From Halobellus sp. Atlit-31R (lineage in GTDB: Archaea > Halobacteriota > Halobacteria > Halobacteriales > Haloferacaceae): DNA of 64,000 nt. Positions 59,474-64,000 of the stretch are shown here, piece by piece. The DNA is taken from positions 248,001 to 312,000 of the forward strand of contig QPLR01000004.1 in assembly GCA_003665935.1 (NCBI GenBank), written 5' to 3'. Both the position numbers and the translations under genes were made by a program. Under the pieces are notes generated by a model. It was not told where the DNA came from. It was given only the letters and a program-made list of their open reading frames with translations, and did no database searches. Positions within the stretch are counted from its first letter, which is position 1. Every line of letters begins with the position of its first letter.

Positions 59474-61107
59474 TCGAGATATCCCAGATCCGAGAGCTGC
59501 TGTTCGACGCCCGGAGCGTTCGTCGCGACGGTCGCACCGCGGTACGGTGGGTAGGCTTCCACCTCGGTCGCGTCGAGTACAGAGAGCACCTCACCGTCCA
59601 TCCGGTCGCTGACCGGGACCCCGAGCGCCGCGAGCACGGTCGGCGCGACGTCGAACAGGTGTGCCCCCTCGATCGAGTCCGCCTCGACATCTGGGCCCGC
59701 GACGGCGATCAGCCCGTCGCGCTTGTGGGTCCACGAGTCCTGCGGGGCCCCGAACGCCGACTCGCGGATCGACGCCGAGAGAATGTGGCCGAACGACGCC
59801 GGCACGAGGATGATGTCCGGCGCGGCGTCCAGATAGGGGCCGTGAAACACCTCCTCGCGGCGCCGAACGGCCTCGAAGACGGGGTCGCCCTCCGGCGTCT
59901 CCAGCTCCCGGAACCCCTCGACGAGGTCAGCGCGAACGGCGTCGTAGTCCGCCGGGCTGACGGTGCCGTCCGGCTCGCGTCCGGCGAGGTTGATTCGGAC
60001 GCCGAGCTCGATCCGATCGCGCATATACGCGGTCGAGTTCGGGAAGTCGACGTGTTCGCTGGCCGCGGCGACGAGGTCGGGCGGGACGACGCGCAAGACG
60101 ACGTCGTCGAGGCGCAACCGACTGAGGGCGGTTCCGATTCGCTGGCTGGTGAGTCCGACGCTGGCCGCCGCCCCGAGCGCGCTCACGAGCAGCGAGCGCC
60201 CGACCGAGCCGCCGTCCGAGCCCGCCGAGTTCCGATCTGTGTTCCGCAGTTCGTTCGTGGCGATCGTCGACCAGGAGGGCTTGTCGGCGTCGGTGGTCGT
60301 CTCGACGAGTCCCGCCTCCGACAACAGGACGTTCGGTCGCACCTCGTAGCCGTCGCAGGGGCCGATACCGTGGTCGCTGACGATCACGACGGTGGTCGGG
60401 TCGTAGGCGTCGAGTGTGGCCGCGAGCTCGGCGTCGATGGCGGCGTACACCCGGTCGGGGGCGTCGCTCTCGGGATACTCGTGGAACACGGTGTCGCTCT
60501 GCTGGAACTGGACGAACGCGAGGTCTGGCTCCTCGCGGTCGATCAGGTATCGGAGCGCTTCGCCGCGCATCTCGATCAGTTCCTCGTACCCCTCGACGCG
60601 TTCGTCCTGCGATGCGCCGTCGCGTATCTGTGGGTTGTACAGCCGATAGTCACCGATCGCGTCGCGGAGCTCCGGGAGGAGTCCCGGCGGGTGGCACTCC
60701 GGATCCGCCGGCGCGGTGTACCCCGGAATCAGCGCGCCCTCGAACGTCGACGGCGGATGTGTCACCGGCGCGTTCACGACGACGCTCGTCAGGCCCTGCG
60801 CGGAGCACAGTTCCCAGAAGGTACGCTCCTTGACGTCGGTCGCGTTGACGACGTCCCAGTCGTAGCCCTCGAAGCGGAGAAAGCCGTACACCCCGTGCTT
60901 CCCCGGGTTGACGCCGGTGTAGATCGACGGCCAGGCGCTCGGGGTCCACGGCGGGAGCTGCGACCGCAGTGGCCCGTCCGCGCCCGTCGCGAGGATCGAC
61001 TCGATCGTCGGCGCAGTCCCGGAGGAGAGCCGCGAGAGGACGTCTCGACTCAGCGCGTCGATCCCCACGACGAGCGTCTCGAGACCGTCGGTCGGTGTCT
61101 CGGACAT
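59470..61107 (-). CDS. Alkaline-phosphatase-superfamily phosphodiesterase-like protein
   Basis: A 545-residue member of the type I phosphodiesterase/nucleotide pyrophosphatase family. GIDALSRDVLSRL at the start holds the first metal Asp. The nucleophile Thr/Ser region follows near PWTPSAWPSIYTGVNPGKHG, and VVIVSDHGIGPCDGYEV near residue 235 carries the second metal Asp-His. A late His is in SWTHKRDGLIAVAGPDV. No signal peptide is seen, so it probably acts in the cytoplasm or at the inner face. It is coupled to the FemAB-like gene. The substrate could be an activated sugar or lipid phosphate. Confidence 0.84.
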   Translation of the reverse strand: MSETPTDGLETLVVGIDALSRDVLSRLSSGTAPTIESILATGADGPLRSQLPPWTPSAWPSIYTGVNPGKHGVYGFLRFEGYDWDVVNATDVKERTFWELCSAQGLTSVVVNAPVTHPPSTFEGALIPGYTAPADPECHPPGLLPELRDAIGDYRLYNPQIRDGASQDERVEGYEELIEMRGEALRYLIDREEPDLAFVQFQQSDTVFHEYPESDAPDRVYAAIDAELAATLDAYDPTTVVIVSDHGIGPCDGYEVRPNVLLSEAGLVETTTDADKPSWSTIATNELRNTDRNSAGSDGGSVGRSLLVSALGAAASVGLTSQRIGTALSRLRLDDVVLRVVPPDLVAAASEHVDFPNSTAYMRDRIELGVRINLAGREPDGTVSPADYDAVRADLVEGFRELETPEGDPVFEAVRRREEVFHGPYLDAAPDIILVPASFGHILSASIRESAFGAPQDSWTHKRDGLIAVAGPDVEADSIEGAHLFDVAPTVLAALGVPVSDRMDGEVLSVLDATEVEAYPPYRGATVATNAPGVEQQLSDLGYLE

Positions 61108-61132
61108 ATCCCTGCATTCAGCCATATGTCGG

Positions 61133-61142
61133 CTTTGTTATC
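61133..61142 (-). promoter_or_regulatory. GATAACAAAG promoter element of the phosphodiesterase-like gene
   Basis: On the minus strand GATAACAAAG lies 26-35 bases before ATG 61107, at TATA-box distance. It is the clearest case of the recurring element in a core-promoter position. Confidence 0.55.
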
Positions 61143-61670
61143 CCCTCGATATCGGTAGAAGCCGCCGACTGCCGCCGCCGCTCCAGCGAGAGGGAGCCGG
61201 CGGCTGTCGACGCCGGAGTCCAGCCAGCAGGGGAGCGAGCACACCGACAGTCGGGGGATGTCAGCGACCGGTGTCTCGGTTCGCACCCGCCGGTGTCGCC
61301 CAGTCGCGGGGATTCGATCCCGACGTGCCGTTCCCGTCTCCGACTGTCAACAGTTCGATAGTCGGGGCGGGCCGAGAAACAGTCGCATAACAAAGTGATC
61401 CTCAGGGAATGGTAGCGTTACAGCCCGTCCGCTGGCGGTCGTTCGTGCCGGCGGACAGCGACGGACAGATCGAGAAGCTATGAGATCCAGATGGAACCTA
61501 TCGACCGCATCGACGGCGTCAGTTCGCCGGCAGTCGGCGGGGCGCCCGCCGGTTCGTCGTCGCCCTCCGTGCGACGGGCGGCCCGGCGTAGCCGGCGCGG
61601 GAGTCGACCCGGAACGAATCGAAGCACACAGCAACGGCCCACCAGGGACGACCGGGGGGACGGCACCAGT
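61143..61670. other. Intergenic region between divergent polysaccharide operons
   Basis: About 530 bases without a credible gene. CATAACAAAG (61386-61395) is on the plus strand, about 275 bases before the acetyltransferase start. The segment between 61490 and 61670 is an open but Arg/Pro/Ser-rich frame that I consider leader rather than coding. Confidence 0.45.
61386..61395 (+). promoter_or_regulatory. CATAACAAAG element upstream of the acetyltransferase operon
   Basis: An exact copy of the element. The long distance to ATG 61671 would mean a leader of about 250 bases, or a translated start further upstream. Confidence 0.35.
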
Positions 61671-62270
61671 ATGACGGGAGTGCGCGACAGCGCCTCGGTC
61701 ACGCTGGGGGAGAACTGTCGGATCGACGACGGTGCGACGGTCCCGGCGGAGACCGAACACTCGAGTCCGACAGTGATCGGCGACGGCGCACGGATCCGCT
61801 CGGGAACGGTGATCTACCCGAGCGTCGAGATCGGCTCGGGGTTCACCACCGGCCACGACGCGCTGGTCCGCGAGGACACGTGGATCGGCGACGACGTGCT
61901 GGTGGGCACGAAGACCGTGATCGACGGTGCGACGACGGTCGGCGACCGGACGAGCCTTCAGACGGGCGTCTACGTCCCGCGCGAGACGTCGATCGGGGAC
62001 GACGTGTTCGTCGGACCGCACGCCGTGCTGACGAACGACCCGTACCCGGCGCGGCTCGACCGCGACCTCGTCGGCCCGGAGCTTCGGGACCACGTCACGG
62101 TGGGGGCGAACGCGACCGTGCTCCCCGGTGTCACCGTGGGATCGGGGTCGTTCGTCGCCGCCGGCGCGGTAGTCACGGAGGACGTGCCCGAGCGGACGCT
62201 CGCAGTCGGCTCGCCCGCCAGCCACCGACCGCTGCCGCCCGAGGTCGGGCCGGAGAATCAGCTGCTATGA
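61671..62270 (+). CDS. Hexapeptide-repeat acetyltransferase (WbpD-like)
   Basis: A 199-residue left-handed beta-helix acyltransferase with many [LIV]-G-x-x-x-x repeats from residue 15 to 185, including SPTVIGDGARIRSGTVIYP and IGDDVFVGPHAVLTNDPYP. The catalytic His probably lies in the first half (TTGHDALVREDTWIG). The last repeats are VTVGANATVLPGVTVGSGS. The stop overlaps the start of the nucleotide-sugar dehydrogenase. In the Wbp/Wlb pathway this enzyme acetylates the 3-amino group. ATG 61671 was chosen because the first repeats begin shortly after it. Confidence 0.87.
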   Translation: MTGVRDSASVTLGENCRIDDGATVPAETEHSSPTVIGDGARIRSGTVIYPSVEIGSGFTTGHDALVREDTWIGDDVLVGTKTVIDGATTVGDRTSLQTGVYVPRETSIGDDVFVGPHAVLTNDPYPARLDRDLVGPELRDHVTVGANATVLPGVTVGSGSFVAAGAVVTEDVPERTLAVGSPASHRPLPPEVGPENQLL

Positions 62271-63724
62271 CCGGACTCTACGACGACGACCGTCCGCAGG
62301 AGACACAGCGCGAGGCGCTCGTCGGCGGCGACGTCACTGTCGCCGTCTACGGCCTCGGAAAGATGGGGCTCCCGGTCGCGGCGGTCCTCGCAGACGTGAC
62401 CGGAGCCGTCGTCGGTGCCGACGTCGACCCCGCGGTCGTCGACGCGATCGAGCGCGGCGAGTGTCCGGTGTCCGGCGAGCCGGGGCTGCCCGAACTCGTC
62501 GAACGCGTCGTCGCCGACGGCTCGCTCCGGGCCGTGACAGATCCGACAGAGGCGGCCGCAGCGGCTGCGATCCACGTCGTCGTGGTGCCGACGCTTCTGA
62601 CCGAGGCCGACGAGCCAGACCTGTCGATCCTGGAGTCAGTGGTCGGCGACGTCGCGGCCGGCCTCGACGCCGGCGACGTGGTCTGTGTCGAATCGACCGT
62701 GCCCCCGCGAACGTGCGCGGACGCGGTGGTGCCACAGCTCGCCGCGCGAAGCGGTCTGTCGCCGGACGCCTTCGGGGTCGCGTTCTGCCCCGAGCGCACG
62801 CTGAGCGGCCGCGCGCTGACCGACATCCGGGAGGCGTATCCCAAAGTCGTCGGGGGCGTCGACCCCGAGAGCACGCGAGTGGCAGCGCTGCTCTACGACG
62901 AGGTGACCGAAAACGAGGTGATCACGCTCCCGGACGCGACGACGGCGGAGGCCACGAAAGTGTTCAGCGGCGTCTACCGCGACGTCAACATCGCGCTGGC
63001 AAACGAGTTCGCCCGCTACGCCGACGCACTCGGGATCGACGTGCGCGAGGCGATCGACGCCGCCAACAGCCAGCCGCACGCGAAGATCCTCTCGCCGGGG
63101 CCGGGCGTCGGCGGCCACTGCATCCCGGTCTACCCGCACTTCCTCCTCGGCGAGTTCGACGCTCACAGCCCGCTGACCCGGATCGCACGCATCGTAAACG
63201 ACTCGATGCCGGAGTTCACCGTCGACCTCGTCCGCGACGGCTTCGACGCCACAGACACTGCCCCCGACGCCGCGACCGTGTTGCTCCTCGGGACGGCGTA
63301 CCGTCCGGGCGTCGCAGAGACCCGAAACAGTCCGGCGATCCCCATCGCGGAGCGGCTGCGGAGCCTCGGGGCCGACGTCTACAGCCACGACCCGGTCGTC
63401 GACGGCCCCGAGCGGATCGCCGCGGAGCCGGTCTCGCTGGAGCGGGGCCTCGGCCTCGACCCGGACGCGATCGTGCTGGTCACGCCGCACGAGGAGTACA
63501 CCGCGATAGACTGGGAGCGTCTCGCCCCGAGCGTCGTCGTCGACTGCCACGACGCGCTCGACCTGACAGACACCCGCCACCGCAGCTACACGATCGGGAG
63601 TCCGCGCGATGCGAGGGGCCCCGCGGAGTCGGCCAGCCGAGCGGACCACACCGAGTCGGCCGTCGAGACCGACAGGGAACCGCTGTCGGGCGAGGCTACG
63701 GGAGGGGGCGGAACCGAACGATGA
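62267..63724 (+). CDS. UDP-sugar 6-dehydrogenase (WbpA/UDP-N-acetylmannosamine dehydrogenase class)
   Basis: A 485-residue NAD-dependent enzyme that oxidises the C6 alcohol of a UDP-HexNAc to the carboxylate in two steps. The Rossmann fold is VAVYGLGKMGLPVAAVLAD near residue 25. The catalytic Cys is in GPGVGGHCIPVYP near residue 285. AEATKVFSGVYRDVNIALANE is the central helix of the family. The last 40 residues are a polar, Glu/Ser-rich tail. It overlaps the acetyltransferase gene upstream and a 32-codon reading frame downstream, both by ATGA. UDP-GlcNAc is the likely substrate given the WbpBDE-like neighbours. Confidence 0.88.
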   Translation: MTGLYDDDRPQETQREALVGGDVTVAVYGLGKMGLPVAAVLADVTGAVVGADVDPAVVDAIERGECPVSGEPGLPELVERVVADGSLRAVTDPTEAAAAAAIHVVVVPTLLTEADEPDLSILESVVGDVAAGLDAGDVVCVESTVPPRTCADAVVPQLAARSGLSPDAFGVAFCPERTLSGRALTDIREAYPKVVGGVDPESTRVAALLYDEVTENEVITLPDATTAEATKVFSGVYRDVNIALANEFARYADALGIDVREAIDAANSQPHAKILSPGPGVGGHCIPVYPHFLLGEFDAHSPLTRIARIVNDSMPEFTVDLVRDGFDATDTAPDAATVLLLGTAYRPGVAETRNSPAIPIAERLRSLGADVYSHDPVVDGPERIAAEPVSLERGLGLDPDAIVLVTPHEEYTAIDWERLAPSVVVDCHDALDLTDTRHRSYTIGSPRDARGPAESASRADHTESAVETDREPLSGEATGGGGTER

Positions 63725-63819
63725 GACGCGGGCCGTTCGCCGGGATCGCTCGAAGATGGCTGCCGACGGACGAGCGCGACTCCACCGTCGGTGACGCCCC
63801 GGAGGCCGCCGATGGCTGA
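63721..63819 (+). CDS. Possible 32-residue peptide between dehydrogenase and deacetylase
   Basis: A short frame that starts in ATGA overlap with the dehydrogenase stop and ends overlapping the start of the deacetylase. The product is MRRGPFAGIARRWL followed by an acidic tail, giving a basic-then-acidic helix. It may only serve to hand ribosomes to the next gene. Confidence 0.35.
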   Translation: MRRGPFAGIARRWLPTDERDSTVGDAPEAADG

Positions 63820-64000
63820 CGACGCGGCACGCGACGGCGAATCCACGGCCGCCGTCCGACAGCGAGTGCAGGTCCCCGGTGACCACGACTTCGCGCTCTG
63901 TCTCACCCACGACGTCGACCGGCCGTACAAGACGTATCAGGCCCTCTACTACGCGGTCAAGGGGCGTGACCCCAGCCACGCCGCGTCGTTGCTACCGGGG
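63812..64000 (+). CDS. Polysaccharide deacetylase family protein, 3' truncated by window edge
   Basis: The first 63 codons are visible. After a polar start comes FALCLTHDVDRPYKTYQALYY; the L-T-H-D-V-D stretch carries the two metal-binding/catalytic Asp of the NodB/CE4 deacetylase domain. Similar archaeal proteins often begin in this way. It starts within the 3' end of the preceding short frame and belongs to the acetyltransferase-dehydrogenase operon. It could remove N-acetyl groups from the glycan. Confidence 0.8.
   Translation, partial: MADDAARDGESTAAVRQRVQVPGDHDFALCLTHDVDRPYKTYQALYYAVKGRDPSHAASLLPG

Noticed and set aside
61491..61670. N-terminal extension of the WbpD-like acetyltransferase
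   Set aside because: The 60 residues are Arg/Ser/Pro-rich, uncharacteristic of the family, whose repeats start just after ATG 61671.

Overview
This is a high-GC chromosomal segment of a haloarchaeon (Halobacteria). Most predicted proteins are rich in Asp and Glu. Many start codons sit right behind an AT-rich TATA-like box with almost no leader. Several families are typical of haloarchaea: HalOD1, DUF7344, DUF7563, DUF7511, DUF5305, HTH-10 regulators, Tat lipoproteins and archaeosortase-type C-termini. I see no rRNA, convincing tRNA, CRISPR array, transposase or integrase.

0-25 kb is mostly central metabolism and housekeeping. It holds ATP-type PEP carboxykinase (pckA), a delta-1-pyrroline-5-carboxylate dehydrogenase, an ADP-dependent sugar kinase and PEP synthase (ppsA), so several enzymes of the PEP/pyruvate and fructose-phosphate nodes lie within 10 kb. 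Around them are two rhodanese proteins, a HAD phosphatase followed by a sugar/choline kinase-like protein, a HiPIP-type iron-sulfur lipoprotein, a double universal stress protein, a YeiH-type exporter, a soluble methyl-accepting transducer, a DMT transporter, a very large NosD-like beta-helix protein and a stand-alone CoA-binding (acyl-CoA synthetase alpha) subunit.

26-36 kb is a cell-surface region. A secreted protein resembling DUF1102/TasA (camelysin) fibre subunits is followed by its own signal peptidase with an extra extracellular domain. A membrane-anchored DUF7344 regulator, a second short secreted protein with the same N-terminal pattern, and a DUF5305 membrane protein follow on the other strand. 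Next come a glutamine-rich protein with about 216 consecutive uncharged residues and an Hsp20 chaperone whose N-terminal tail carries a similar Q/P-rich motif. A CARDB-domain surface protein and a DUF4397 lipoprotein complete the region. The Q-rich/Hsp20 pair and the TasA-like locus are the most unusual items in the window.

36-64 kb is a surface-polysaccharide or glycosylation region interspersed with regulators. It has a GlmU-like nucleotidyl/acetyltransferase, two related beta-helix proteins flanking a GT-C-like membrane protein, a Wzx-type flippase, a CMAH-like metallo-beta-lactamase-fold protein and a polyprenyl-type GT2. It also has a DegT aminotransferase, Gfo/Idh/MocA dehydrogenase, hexapeptide acetyltransferase and nucleotide-sugar dehydrogenase, which together match the Wbp/Wlb route to UDP-2,3-diacetamido-2,3-dideoxy-glucuronate. 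A FemAB-like transferase, an alkaline-phosphatase-superfamily protein, a large PKD surface protein and the start of a polysaccharide deacetylase follow. Two paralogous small winged-helix proteins and a recurring ATAACAAAG-like promoter element occur in this region and may coordinate it.
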